From Ascarosepion bandense (lineage: Eukaryota; Mollusca; Cephalopoda; Sepiida; Sepiidae): a stretch of DNA of 64,000 bases. The notes under the pieces were generated by a model, which saw only the letters and a program-made list of their open reading frames with translations, was not told the origin of the DNA and did no database searches. This document shows positions 10,691-21,099 of the stretch, in pieces. The stretch spans positions 416,501-480,500 of the forward strand of contig JBBBDQ010000230.1 in the NCBI GenBank assembly GCA_037127315.1, written 5' to 3'. Positions within the stretch are counted from its first letter, which is position 1. Every line of letters starts with the position of its first letter. A program made the position numbers and the translations under genes.

Positions 10691-12145
10691 AAATCACGGT
10701 AACAGCGTTCGTATCACAATATTCCGTCCATTCCCGACATCAGCATCAGCATTCTTGCCAGAGCTGGCAGCGGGAAAAACACTATTTTCCCTTGAATGCG
10801 AGGGCAACATATTATCACACGCCTAAGCGTGATTGATGGACATGAAATGTTCTGAAGCGATACGGGCCTCAACACGTCGAGATATTTCAGAAATGGCTCA
10901 TCTGAGGACAGTGGTAAAAAGCATGCGAATTCGTTTTCTCTAGACCTAGATCACAACGATGACAATCGGCCAAATTTACCCCGATTCATCTGAAGGCAAC
11001 TTCATTAAAAAAATAGCACGTTCCTGATCAATCGCCAGGTAGGGAAAACTTAGCTGACGTGATAATTCGTCGATGATGCATAAAACCAGAAAGAGAGCAA
11101 CTCAATCGTCAACAAACCGAGCGGCTTAAAAAGTGTACCTGGCACGAACCTTTCCACTGAGACCCGATACACGACCTACGTCGGCTCTGAAAGGTCAAGT
11201 TGATCGAAGAATGACCTCCAAGGGGTTGCAAAACTTTAAATAACGTCGGTTGTTTCAAAAGCTTAGGTCGGCGTTTAGCTCTAGAAACAGAGAGCGGTGA
11301 TGGAAGGGCAAGGGAATTTTTCCTAATACTCACCACAAAGATCGAATCTTCTGTCAAGACTTGTACCCTTTACTCCTGGCACCCATCATCTTCTCGAATC
11401 ATTCAAGCGCCTTCTGTACCAACTCAAAGTTCCTTAAGCACGAAACGAAAAAATGCAGAAGTCAGTTTTGAATCCGGCAGTCTGAAGAAAAGAAGTCAGT
11501 TATCGATGTTCAGCACAATCAAATACCTTGGATTGATCCGACTTGATCAGCGCGGCTTGCTCGTAGTATTTTTCGCTCTCTAGTATCGTGCGGATCAGAT
11601 ACATGTTGCTCAAAATTGTTCAAACCTTCACAGCTTAAGTCTGCTCGGATTCCTACAGAAGTTCAGTAACTGACTGCAAAAATTCCATCAGGATCTTGGC
11701 CAAAATTATTAACTCTGTTTAGCAGGTTTATGGGCCTATAATCGTTGAAATCCCAACTACTATCTATAAAATGTTTTGACAGCGTGATGTTTACCCTTGG
11801 AGATCCGGTCGTGGATAGATAATACTGGAACCAGTTGTACATCACAGTCAAAATTGGCACAAAGGTGTACGATATCCTCAAGCTCTTTAGGTCTCTGAAA
11901 CTTGACACTGTTTATCCTTTCCAATATTAAGTAAACTTCGCCCTCTCTGATCTCACACTCACAGCTAGCCCCTTTAGAGAGCAGAAGCCGAGGAAATTTA
12001 AATAAATAGCTGCAAAACTCTTATACATAGAAGCCATGCTCCTTGCTAAACCAGCTCTCGAAATACCGCCAATACACCTTGCACAGATCTTCGTCTGATG
12101 TGAGATTAGGCTACTTCGATCTTCAACGGATCTTTTCATTGCGCA
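10690..12145 (-). mobile_element. LINE of the Tx1/L1-like group, decayed ORF2 fragment
   Basis: On the minus strand broken frames encode reverse-transcriptase blocks. Around 11900-12100 is a pre-RT part (EGASCECEIREGEVYLILE-like, with a preceding CKVYWRYFESWF). Around 11690-11760 is NDYRPINLLN, and around 11480-11640 is LIRTILESEKYYEQAALI followed by a SKVFDCAEHR block (the AFD palm motif read as VFD). These are typical of Tx1-type L1 relatives. Downstream of the AFD region the frame collapses. Local GC is higher than in the neighbours. Many stops; non-functional. Confidence 0.75.
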
Positions 12146-12183
12146 ATTCAGCGCCCATGAACACGACTATGTTAGATGTAGAC

Positions 12184-12540
12184 TCATCCCTTGTTCCCTG
12201 TTCAGTAGGTGGTTCCCAGCTTACTCTTCTCCAATTTTCCCTACTTTTTTTTCAATTGGAGTAGACTAAACTATCACTTGATTCACACTCCACCAACGTC
12301 TATTGAACAGGGAAGAGGATCATCATTTGTTCCCTGTTTAGGATGTGGTTTTCGGCTTTCTCTTTTCCAATCTTTTCACTAGCTTTTTCTTTTTTTTTTT
12401 CAATTGGAGTAGATAGACTACAATATCGCCCGGTTCACACCACACCCACGTGTATTGAACAGGTGAAGAGGCTCATCATTTGTTCCCTGTTTAGGATGTG
12501 GTTTCCGGCTTTCTCTTTTCCAATCTTTTCACTCTTACGT
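12184..12540. repeat. Minisatellite, about 136- and 153-bp units
   Basis: Three tandem units begin at 12184, 12320 and 12473. Each contains TTGTTCCCTGTT followed by a pyrimidine-rich stretch and ATTGGAGTAGA. The third unit is truncated and joins the LINE B 3' end at 12541. Expansion next to or within LINE 3' sequence is inferred. Confidence 0.85.
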
Positions 12541-12610
12541 AGCCCCCTGCCTATCAGTGGTGTTACCGCCTTGCTCGGGGTGATACGAAAAAAACAAAAC
12601 AAAAGAAAAA
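12541..12610 (+). mobile_element. LINE B 3' terminus
   Basis: Contains the 3' end of LINE B: GTAGCCCCCTGC, the CAGTGGTGTTACCGC block, GCTCGGGGTGA and an A-rich tail with AAACAAAACAAAAG. It matches 28365-28435 and 24735-24790. Only about 70 bp is clearly LINE B. Confidence 0.8.
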
Positions 12611-13860
12611 CATCTTAACCTTATCTAGAGCGAGTCTGTGGTTATATTCGGTGGTAAGAGACCTAGTAATATCTTTAAGCAGCTCCTGCCACATATTCCC
12701 AATAAACGCATTCAATATTTCCTTATACACTTATATAGTCAGCTGTTGCCAGAAGTACTGCCAGTCTAGTAAAGACAGACTGAACTTTCAGGGTCCAGCC
12801 CGTCTAACCATAGCACCTAGTGCCATCCAACTACAGACAAGTCTAGTATAATAGCTTAACCAGTGGAACGTATGACAATCTACTAAATCTAGATTGACTC
12901 TTCTTCCTAACTTTCGATCTAGCTGGGTGGTTACCGGAGTAGACTGCCATTTAAAAGTCTATGTCCAGCTCTCCCGCTCTGGGTGACGGACCTGACTAGA
13001 GAAAATCGCAGCTCAAATTAACCGAGCTACGATCACCCGACCTCCCGCTAGATACTCGCCACCGAATCTAATTTGAGGTAAAGGACAGCATTTCAGTTCT
13101 ACATTAAGCCTAAGCGCGACGAATTCACCAGGAAAGGCGCCAACCAACGGGAAAAGACGACACGCTTCGTCTGGTTGTTAGTCGCATTAAACGCAACCAT
13201 CTAAGACAATTTGCATTCACGCTTCGCAGGATTATATGGTAATGTGGCATGTTCGTTCCTCACTAGTTGCAACGCTAGTTGTGCTGAGTTGTGGCGACCT
13301 GAGTTCAGTATTTAATGCTCTAGCAAGGCAAGGAACTCACAGTGAGCTATACTAGTCTGTCCTTGTGCCAGACTAATTGATCACAACAAATAGCAATTCA
13401 GATACGCGTTTTGAGTTGTGTAAATATGTAGTTTCTATGGTCGTAACAAATAAAAATATAACTGAAGTCTGTGAATTATAATTAATGTTCTAAGATATTT
13501 TGGTAAATTCCCAGTGCGTCTGAATTGCAAACCATTCTTAGATTCAGGAAACAATTTTGTTTTCCTCCTCGTCGAGAAGTTAAATTTAAATTTAAACTTT
13601 TCCTCCAAATCAGTTTAATAGTTGAGAATTTACAATTCCATTTTAGACTTGCCACGCTTTATTTTTTTATTTGCTTCTTTATTTTTATTAGAATTTTAAC
13701 AGTTGCGTTTTATTAAAAATGTTTTCAATATTTTCTCGTATTTGAAAATATCATTTATAAGATAAATATAAAAGACGGATTCAGACTGGCACCCAAGGCC
13801 AGAGATGATTACTTAAATTGGATTTGATGTATTAACAAATAGTACATCTGATCATTTCAC
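12610..13860. other. Unclassified stretch, partly GC-richer
   Basis: The 12880-13330 part has more balanced base composition than the neighbours and no obvious decay into simple repeats, but I can assign no protein or RNA. The 13500-13760 part is AT-rich with one short uninformative frame. It may include the 5' region of a retroelement. Confidence 0.4.
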
Positions 13861-13869
13861 TCTTTTTTC

Positions 13870-13882
13870 TAATATTAATTAC

Positions 13883-13934
<52 letters not shown>

Positions 13935-13942
13935 GTAATTAA
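13870..13942. repeat. (TA)n with palindromic flanks
   Basis: ATTAATTACGTA precedes and TACGTAATTAAT follows a roughly 50-bp TA run, so the whole block is a perfect palindrome. It borders the 5' truncated edge of the S2 copy at 13943. Confidence 0.9.
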
Positions 13943-14222
13943 TGGAAGAATGGTAGACTTTGAAAAACAGTAGCTACTCTGGCATCTACGCATCGTTCAT
14001 TCAGCAATGAATTAGAACACTGTCAGCTATTGGGCGTGTGTATAATAATAATAATGTACACGTTAAAAAGTCTGTCCACTTCTATCGAGCGCCTGTAGCT
14101 CAGAGGTAGAATCGCCAGCTGACGCCAGTTCAGTCGGGTTTCAAACCTGGGTAAAAAGTAATCGGCTGTCTAACCGTACTGATGAGCTGTGATACAGCGA
14201 AACAGATCTGTCTGTGGATGAC
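13943..14222 (+). mobile_element. SINE S2 (subfamily A): tRNA head plus hammerhead ribozyme
   Basis: Non-coding retroelement of about 280 bp. The 5' half shares GGAAGAATGGTAGACTTTGA and CATTCAGCAATGAATTAGA with the copies at 14698-14974, 32063-32340 and 52293-52852. A perfect pol III A box, TAGCTCAGAGG, lies at 14096-14106. A near-match B box, GGTTTCAAACC, lies at 14137-14147. The 3' end is an intact hammerhead (separate entry) followed by ACTATATATA. The architecture resembles the schistosome hammerhead SINE (Sm-alpha) and retrozymes. Transcription by pol III and mobilisation by a LINE or Penelope enzyme are inference. Confidence 0.85.
14172..14222 (+). ncRNA. Type I hammerhead ribozyme, intact core
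   Basis: Core CTGATGA is at 14179-14185. Stem II is GCTG (14186-14189) with CAGC (14195-14198) and loop TGATA. GAA is at 14199-14201. Stem III is ACA (14202-14204) with TGT (14209-14211) and loop GATC. The cleavable nucleotide is C at 14212, so the cut would fall between 14212 and 14213. Stem I pairs 14174-14178 (CCGTA) with 14213-14217 (TGTGG), including two wobbles. All invariant residues are present. The short stem III matches metazoan retrozyme and satellite hammerheads, which cleave best as dimers. Activity is untested. Confidence 0.87.
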
Positions 14223-14239
14223 TATATATATTGTAATTT

Positions 14240-14335
14240 TTTTATTACAATGGTTTATGAAAGCATAATATCACTACAAATCTTTTTTCTTGTTTCAGGA
14301 CAAAACTGTTCCTCTTCAGGTGATATATTAGAATA
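14240..14335. repeat. Fragment related to fold-back family F5
   Basis: GTTTATGAAAGCATAATATC (14261-14280) matches the terminal segment of the palindromes at 57785 and 59045 (TTTATAAAAGCATAGTATC...). The minus strand of 14300-14332 reads CTGAAGA, then a hairpin, then GAAAC, a hammerhead-like core with one extra base before GAAA. One arm only. Confidence 0.55.
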
Positions 14336-14611
14336 AATATCAGATGAATTTTTGGTCATTTAGAAAATTAGGGATTGGCATTTGAAAATATATATGTATT
14401 GTGGATTTAGGTAATAGTCCCTCTTTTATGCAAGATTCTATAAGACTGACATGCAAGGAGGTTGAGATTTTGTATAATTGTTCATGCGATCTCACAATTT
14501 CTTAATATAACTTATCTATTAAAAAGAAAAAACTATTAGATTCTATACAAATTTATAGGAGAATTTAAGCACAACATCTTGTATCTCATTTTAACGAAAC
14601 TTGCAACACAC

Positions 14612-14645
14612 ACACACATTCTCTCTCTCTCCCTCCCTCTCTCTC

Positions 14646-14687
<42 letters not shown>
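14612..14687. repeat. (CA)n/(CT)n/(TA)n compound microsatellite
   Basis: Short CA, then CT-rich, then a TA run that abuts the tail of the minus-strand S2 copy at 14688. Confidence 0.9.
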
Positions 14688-14689
<2 letters not shown>

Positions 14690-14974
14690 CATCCGCAACC
14701 AGATCAGTTTCGCTGTATCACAGCTCATCAGTACGGCTAGACATCCGATTGCTTTTAACCCAGGATTGAAACCTGACTGAATTGGCTATGGTCACTCGGT
14801 AGAAGCAGGCGGAATTTTTAGCGTATGATGTATTATACGCCAGGAGCCAGAGTGCTCTAATTCATTATTGAATGAGCGATGCGTACACGCCAGAGTAGCT
14901 ACTGTTTTTCAAAGTCTACCATTCTTCCAGAGTGCTCGATCAGGGTGTGAGAGCGTAAATAGTCATCTGCAGAC
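14688..14974 (-). mobile_element. SINE S2 (subfamily A), full unit starting at the ribozyme cleavage site
   Basis: On the minus strand the copy starts GTC then TGCAGATGACTATTTACGC (14974 leftwards). That is the 3' arm of the hammerhead beginning at the predicted cut site (14972/14971). It continues through the 5' block and tRNA-like part to a second hammerhead at 14737-14688. Cut site to cut site is 274 bp (14971-14698), i.e. one unit of a self-cleaving multimer plus the flanking ribozyme arm. The terminal hammerhead keeps CTGATGA, stem II and GAAA but has changed U16.1/H17 positions (GGTT instead of TGTC), so this copy is probably inactive. Confidence 0.85.
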
Positions 14975-15000
14975 ATATATATATATATATATATATATAT

Positions 15001-15154
15001 AGCCTTCTCCGATTCCATTCGTCGATGGTTTAGGAAGTAGCGACACTAACTGACACCAAATTGGTCGAGTTTCGATCCCGGCTAGAAGCAAGTGGCTGAG
15101 TCTCGTCACACTGATGAGCTGTGATACAGCGAAACATGCTTGTATGTGGATGAC
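15001..15154 (+). mobile_element. SINE S2 subfamily B, short form with hammerhead
   Basis: About 154 bp starting after a TA run. It contains a tRNA-like part with B-box-like GTTTCGATCCC (15070-15080), an AGAAGCAAGTGG block, and a terminal hammerhead (15107-15154). It lacks the 5' block of subfamily A. The same form is at 31889-32019. A (TA)n tract separates it from the divergent, oppositely oriented A copy at 14688-14974. Confidence 0.82.
15107..15154 (+). ncRNA. Type I hammerhead ribozyme, subfamily B, intact core
   Basis: CTGATGA at 15111-15117. Stem II GCTG/CAGC (15118-15121 with 15127-15130). GAA 15131-15133. Stem III ACA/TGT (15134-15136 with 15141-15143) around loop TGCT. Cleavable A at 15144. 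Stem I CACA (15107-15110) pairs fully with TGTG (15145-15148). Compared with subfamily A, stem I pair 2 changes from U-G to C-G and pair 3 from G-C to A-U, which are compensatory differences that support a selected structure. Confidence 0.87.
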
Positions 15155-15514
15155 TAATATATATATGATAATTCCTTAGTTTTCACAACGGTTAACCCAT
15201 AGCGATAATTTCATACTTCATATATAATAGACAAAATTGTCTCCATTACGAGAAATACCATATTAGAGGCGTTACTTGAATTCAGTGGGAAAATAAACGA
15301 AAGAAACTTAGCAAGTGAGAAGGGAATAAATGAGTGTTTAACGTCATTTGTTAATACCTTACAAAATAAGGGACAATTTCGTTTCCATAGCTGGAGAGGT
15401 TATACCAGATACAAAAAATTGGTTTCAGTGAGAATGAAACAAAGAAAGAAAAAAAGAATGAAAAGAAGATTTGACGTCACTTGCTAATTTCTCATTAATA
15501 AAGAACAATTCAGT

Positions 15515-15950
15515 TAGAATATTTTCATTGTTTGGACTGTTGTCTTCATTTTTATCATATATCAGACGTTTCGGCCGTTTATACAGTTGCCTTCTTCACG
15601 TGATTAGAATTTTGAACAAAACTTTTTATTTCGTCTACCGAGGTAGGTTGCTCTAGCTTTACGTACCACGTATTCTATTTTCATCTCTCTTTAAAGCCCA
15701 GTCGACAAAAATGTTGGCTGAGGTGTTCTAATGACTTGAACCAAAGATCTGTTAGTTCTACACCTGGCCACAAAAGAGGTGAAACAAAACTTGGAGAGTT
15801 GAATACAAGTTTAATAACGGAAGTGGTATGACCCGTAGAACAAGAACAATATACCGTGGTGGACAAAATAAAGGATACCACATTCCATTCACCTAAAGGA
15901 GGCCGGAACCTAAAAGATTAGAATAACAGTGCGAACAAAGACAATAATGT
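15515..15950. mobile_element. Diverged fold-back element of the F1 family
   Basis: The left part (15520-15660, with TTTGGACTGTTGTCTTCAT, CGTTTCGGCC and TTGCCTTCTTCACG) is an inverted, diverged match to the right part (15790-15950, ending in ACAAAGACAATA). The order of blocks is that of the F1 palindrome at 7622-8215. The hammerhead-like core is degenerate here (GTGAAGA). Short opposing frames in it are not coding. Confidence 0.7.
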
Positions 15951-16074
15951 AAATAATTAAAAATTAACATTCATCCGATAATTAAATTAGGAAAACCCTA
16001 AAAGTTTCATGGGTATTTCTAGTGCATATAAAATTATATTTTTCTTGTTTTTTTTTTTTCTTTTAATCATTTCA

Positions 16075-16590
16075 TCTCAAGCAAGGTATTCCACTACCAC
16101 TATTGCGCAGGGGGTTACATAGGGGAAGGTGAAGAGAAAGAGTGGTTAGATATAGGAAATGTCAAAAGGAGGGGGATAGACGGGTAAGGATACCGAGGCT
16201 GAGGTGGGCAGATGGGAAGAGTGTTTGAAAGAATGGATGCTAGTGTGTTAGGAAGTGTCTGTTGACCTTGCATTTAAACTCCTAGAGATTGTAACTGTCG
16301 GGGAAGCAAGTAAGTGGAAGGGAATTCCATAGGCGGGAAGTGCGAGAAAAGAAGCTGTTGGAGTAGAAATTGCGGTTATATTTTATCGGTTTCACTGTAA
16401 GAGGGTGGGACCTAGTTGTTAATCTAGTATCTCGTGCAAATTCGTACCTAGGGGGCACCAGTGATTTAAGTTTCCGGGGTGTGGAGATTGACCGTTTGTG
16501 GATTTCTCTGCTTAGTGTGCACATGCGTATGAATTTAAATCTAGGCACAAAATTAGATTATATTGTCCTATAATATGTAACGAACAAGAT
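16075..16590 (-). mobile_element. LINE B 3' end, 5' truncated
   Basis: On the minus strand the C-terminal tail of LINE B ORF2 reads LVPPRYEFARDTRLTTRSHP, then RNFYSNSFFSRTSRLWNSLP and CFPDSYNLQ, followed by the 3' untranslated region with the GTAACCCCCTGCGCAAT block near 16105. The tail is the T-rich run at 16050-16066. The frame 16548-16282 is unbroken over about 88 codons, so this is one of the younger LINE B fragments. Upstream sequence is lost. Confidence 0.85.
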
Positions 16591-16599
16591 CTTTACCCC

Positions 16600-16900
16600 T
16601 GTTCAACTTCCATCTCCTCTGTTTATCAGAGCTGTCTATGTCTATACCTTAGAATGTACAGGTATTTCGTAAATTTACCTACATCTGGTAAAATTAAAGA
16701 ATAGTCTAGGGAAGTAAATTCAGGAAACATCTAATTCAAGATACTCGTGAGTTGATCTAGGAGAATATATATCGTATCAGCACGGTATGTCTTGAATCTA
16801 TGATATCTGTTCCTGCCTAACCATTCGTTCCTCCCCAACCATACTCATTCTTCCCCTCTATCACCCTTCCCTGTCTGGTCCTTTGTGTTCTTTACGATTC
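16600..16900. other. No gene recognised
   Basis: Mixed-composition spacer between LINE B and the pyrimidine-rich tract. Nothing identifiable. Confidence 0.5.
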
Positions 16901-16904
16901 ATTC

Positions 16905-17225
16905 ACTAAATTTTTATTTATTTCTTGCACTCACTCTTTCATTCATTCATTCTTTCTTTTTTCTTTCTTTTTTTTCCTTTCATTCATTCGTTATATTTTT
17001 CTTTCTTTTATCCATCCATTCTTTCTTTCTTTCTTTCTTTTTTCTCCTTTCTCCCATTGTCTTCAACTTAACCTATTATCCTTATTTCCATTTCTCTATC
17101 CCATTTCCTAGTTCACCCTCTTCAGTTTTCATTCCTTCCTTTCTTTTTCCACCTTCTCCTTCTCCATCTATTATCCCTCTACATGTCTCTACTCTTTTTT
17201 CAGTACGTCTCGTCCCACACCGATT

Positions 17226-17278
<53 letters not shown>

Positions 17279-17425
17279 ATCATCTTCTACTTAATCTATT
17301 ATTATAGATTTATTCCATTTCTCAATCCCATTTCCTAGATCTCTCTCTTCAGTTTTCCTTCCTTCCTTCCTTCCTTCCTTCCTTCCCACTCTTTCTCTTC
17401 CCCATTTTCTATGTCACCTTCTGAA

Positions 17426-17458
<33 letters not shown>

Positions 17459-17636
17459 TCCATCATCTTCTACTTAATCTATTATTATAGATTTATTCCA
17501 TTTTTCAATCCCATTTCCTAGATCTCTCTCTTCAGATTTTCTTCCTTCCTTCCTTCCTTCCTTCCTTCCTTCCTTCCTTCCTTCCTTCCTTCCTTCCCAC
17601 TCTTTCTCTTCCCCATTTTCTATGTCTCCTTCTGAA

Positions 17637-17669
<33 letters not shown>

Positions 17670-17960
17670 TATTTTTCACCATTCGCACTCTCTTCTTTTT
17701 CAGTTGTAACTTTCTTTCCCTTTTGCTATCCATTTTGCTATCCAATTTCATTCTCTTTTGCGATCTTCCTTCCTCCTCTCTTCATTCTTCCTCCCCTCCA
17801 CTACCCTCTCTATATTTCTATCCCACCATCATATCTCCATCTCCACTCCGATTTCCTTCTTTTTTTCCCTTCCCCACTGAATTACTTTTCGTTCCTTTTC
17901 TCTACCTCATTTTCTATACCTCCCTCTCTGATTCATCTTCCTTTCTATATCGTGATACAG
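16905..17960. repeat. Pyrimidine-rich tract, (TTTC)n and (TTCC)n with a higher-order unit
   Basis: More than 1 kb with C+T on the plus strand. A unit of roughly 180-190 bp (ATCATCTTCTACTTAATC, CCCATTTCCTAGATCTCTC, a (TTCC)n run, CACTCTTTCTCTTCCCC, then (TTTC)n) occurs at about 17280-17460 and 17461-17640, with an older variant at 17060-17226. Phe/Ser-rich frames through it are artefacts. Purine-pyrimidine mirror tracts of this kind can form triplex DNA (inference). Confidence 0.9.
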
Positions 17961-17999
17961 TGAGACAGAGAGATGGAAATAGACAGAGATTGAGATGTA

Positions 18000-18879
18000 C
18001 AGTTGTAGAAATGTAGTGGTACTCACTTTCTTGGAGATTTAACAAAGTCAAAGAATAAATAAAATTGACATCGAAGTAGGAACTTTAGACAAATACTTTA
18101 ATATAGGATTTAAAATGCGAAACCACAACAGAAGCTGCTACATTAGGTTAGATTTTCAATCCAGCCCAAATCTTAAGTGCTTTAAAATCACAAAAAGAGC
18201 AAAAAAAGAAATACGTACAAATTGGACAAATTGGAAAACTGGTTAAATGACAAGATTACGCGTTTTGCTGTCGTCAGATAGGCTGCCACAAATCAGAACT
18301 GTAAAAATATATGTGCATGTATATTTATGTGGGTGCTTCAATATAATATCGGTAATATTTTTTGGCTCTAAGCTGGTGTCCCTCGATCAGGAGGAAAAAT
18401 CAAAGTTGTGTGACTTCTGTATGAAAGCCGTTTTTTATGTAGTTTTCTTTTCAAAGAAAACGACAGAAATGAAAATAACAGCTTTTATATAAAAGTCTCA
18501 CAATATTGATGTTTCCTCCCGATCGAGGGCGGTCAACTTAGCAGAAATGTATTAACGATTTATTTTTGACGTATACACACATAAATATATACATTGTTCT
18601 GATCTGACGAAGAATATCCAATGATAACGAAACACGAAATCAAGTCAATAAAAAAGTTTTGTAATTTGTCAAATTTGTATATATATATGAACACGGCTCA
18701 GTTTTACGCATTAAAAAATTAAAAATAGTACCCTAATATTATAAGATCTAACTTCCATGAATATCACGTGAACTTAAATTCAAATCTCTTAAACAGTCAG
18801 TTTTGAAACATGCATTTGATGATTGCCTAATTCATGAAATTCCGAGTCGTTCCATCTACATAAGATATATGTATATTTA

Positions 18880-18880
<1 letters not shown>
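18000..18880. other. Unclassified; contains a hammerhead-like repeat block near 18605-18650
   Basis: No gene. The short frame 18247-18492 shows no family. At 18611-18640 CTGACGA is followed by an imperfect hairpin and GAAAC, the same layout as in other fold-back repeats here, but the pairing is poor. Confidence 0.4.

Positions 18881-18941
<61 letters not shown>
18881..18941. repeat. (TA)n array
   Basis: About 30 TA units directly upstream of the S3 SINE-like block. Confidence 0.95.
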
Positions 18942-18945
<4 letters not shown>

Positions 18946-18954
18946 GTTTAGGCG

Positions 18955-19200
18955 ATATGTTTAATCGTATACTCGTACATGAATATATGTTCTATTTTTA
19001 ATAGAAAATCATATTTATTTCTACCGGCCTGGTTATTTACGATAAATTTTGTTACAGAAATGTGTGTCATTCTGCACGATTCGAACCTGTGACCCCTAAC
19101 AAGATCGGGGGAGTCACCAATATATTTTGTGCGTCTTAGCCCACGAATGATTCCGCAGTCCAACTGAAATTAAATCAAGCTTTATATAACACAATTTCTA
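18955..19200 (-). mobile_element. tRNA-derived SINE family S3, copy 1
   Basis: Minus-strand tRNA-like head with B box GGTTCGAATCG (complement of about 19076-19086). It is followed by a body shared with 51530-51600 and 53370-53570 (TTTATTTCTACCGGCCTGG at 19014-19031, then GATAAATTTTGTTA). The flanking block AATTAAATCAAGC (19167-19179) recurs at 21034-21046 (AGTTAAATCAAGC). Non-coding. The A box is degenerate. Confidence 0.6.
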
Positions 19201-19224
19201 ATGTACGTAAATAACCTTCTCTGC

Positions 19225-19400
19225 TCTAAAAGTTCATAGTGTTTGATTAAAACAGAATATCTACTCAAATACGAGTATCGATTAAAAGTAATGCTTAAAC
19301 AAATAAATTAAATATGTCGGTTGTTAAAACCTTTTCGGTATCTTCGGGACTTTCTGTTACATTGTAAGTTTACATTTGTTGACATTAGGATATAATTTTT
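19225..19400. repeat. Inverted partner of 21100-21255
   Basis: GATTAAAACAGAATATCTACTC and AAACAAATAAATTAAATATG here match the reverse complement of 21100-21255, where CTTAATTTATTTGTTTGGAC and GAGTAGGTATTCTGTTTG occur. The two arms are about 1.7 kb apart and enclose microsatellites and the F7 fold-back. Both also carry TTTACATT-type blocks at their inner ends. Confidence 0.7.
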
Positions 19401-19708
19401 ACAATTCAGTATACGCCAAATAAAAACTATTCATTTAATACATTATACATTTAATAAACTAACGTCGCAGATTTATAATATATGAAGATATCAAACAACG
19501 CTAGTGCCAGAAAACAAAATTCAAATATAAAAACTGTCAGTTCATAATATGTACCAGATGTTTGTGTAGTGCATGATACACTTAGTTGTGCTTTAGACGT
19601 TAAATAATATGTTTATTTATTAATATATGTCTAATGTTCTGTTACATTACATTGAACACTGCTCCATTAACATGTAATAAATATTTATATATCGGTGTGT
19701 ACCAGCAA

Positions 19709-19757
<49 letters not shown>

Positions 19758-19812
19758 CATACATATATTTGTGTGTGTGTGTGTGTTATATCTATGAGTG
19801 TGTTTGTCTGTC

Positions 19813-19852
<40 letters not shown>

Positions 19853-19895
19853 ACCTACACACCAAATTCATTTAATAATAATAATAATATATATA
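19709..19895. repeat. (TA)n/(TG)n/(TA)n/(TAA)n cluster
   Basis: TA arrays at 19709-19755 and 19818-19850 with a short GT run between, and a TAA run at 19875-19887. Overlapping frames on both strands are repeat translations. Confidence 0.95.
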
Positions 19896-20439
19896 TATCC
19901 GAGTGAGTATAGAATGAGGAGAGAAAAAAGAAAAACAATTTTTCCGTTCAAAATATTAATTTAAAACAGTGCTCGATATATGATGTATAGAGCAGTGAAT
20001 ATTTATTATAAATTATGTTTTAGAACATGTACATAATTTCTTCTATATATGTCCTCTTCCCTACAATCATATGGTTGTTTCAGTGTTTGGATTTAAACAA
20101 TTCTTCGGGGGAAATAAATGTTTGGAATCATTCTCTGTTTATATTTGGTTCGTTCTTGTCGTGGGGGTTGGTTGGTGTTATTGGTAATTACGTGAATGTC
20201 TCGTTTCGATCGTTAGATTTTGAGGAATTTGGTGTGTAGGTGTGAAATTGTTGATTAATGGTATTATCTGTTGGAATGTATGTTTTATATTTTTATCGGT
20301 TGGGCATATCCTTTGTTTAGGACTTGTAAGAGGACGCTGTTGAGTGATCATTTTTATGGTTGGCTATCGTTTAATTGGTTGATGTCTGCTGGACCTAATT
20401 CATTTATTTACTTTAATCCTGTGTCTAGGTTTTCATAGA

Positions 20440-20521
20440 CGTGATAGGGGTGGGGTGTTTTTTCTTTCCAATTTAGATTTTCGGTATGGAATATTTTTTT
20501 TTATTTTATAGGGTTCTTTTT

Positions 20522-20595
<74 letters not shown>

Positions 20596-20957
20596 GCACA
20601 CATATACCCCTCTTCTCTTTTTTCTTCCTTCTTTTTCTTTTTCCTTTCTTTCTTCTCTTCCTTCTTTCTCTGTTCTTTTTTTATATATTCAAGTTTGGAG
20701 TATAATTGTATTTAAGCGAAGTTATTTCAAGAAATCTAAAGTTGTATTTTTTGGGAAGTAAATGCAAATTAGCGTTTTATCAGTTTTTTGTATAAGGTTG
20801 TATGTTTAATCTTAATTTTAAGTTTAGAGGGTTCGTTTTTTTCTTTTAATTCCTATTCTTCTTTTTTTAAAAAGAAAAGAACCCTATAAAATAAAAAAAA
20901 TATTCCATACCGAAAAAATCTAAATTGGAAAGAAAAAACACCCCACCCCTATAACAT
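20440..20957. mobile_element. Fold-back element F7 (about 82-bp arms)
   Basis: The left arm 20440-20521 (GATAGGGGTGGGGTG, TTTCCAATTTAGATTTTCGG, ATAGGGTTC) is the reverse complement of the right arm 20871-20957 with few differences. The loop of about 350 bp holds (CA)n at 20525-20576, (TA)n and a pyrimidine-rich stretch. Non-coding. It looks like a MITE or snap-back product. Target duplication not determined. Confidence 0.82.
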
Positions 20958-21099
20958 GATTTTTAGTTGCGACACGTATTTGAATAGATATTATTAGACT
21001 GCTCGACCAGAAATGATTCCAGTGTTATCGAAGTTAAATCAAGCCTCATATAGACAGCTCTGAATTTTCCTAAATAACTATATCTGGTGGGAAATATAT

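Noticed and set aside
14091..14155. Apparent tRNA gene with perfect A box
   Set aside because: The same block occurs in all S2 copies with a non-canonical T-loop and no acceptor stem, so it is the head of a SINE.
13943..15154. Tandem repeats considered as a CRISPR-like array
   Set aside because: Units are about 270 bp, in mixed orientations, with tRNA and ribozyme parts; there are no short direct repeats with regular unique spacers and no cas-like genes.
16885..17307. 140-codon Phe/Ser-rich open frame
   Set aside because: Direct translation of (TTTC)n/(TTCC)n pyrimidine tract; no start context, no protein complexity.
18605..18650. Hammerhead candidate CTGACGA...GAAAC
   Set aside because: Stem II pairs for only four bases with a mismatch and stem I does not form; kept only as a member of the weak-core list.
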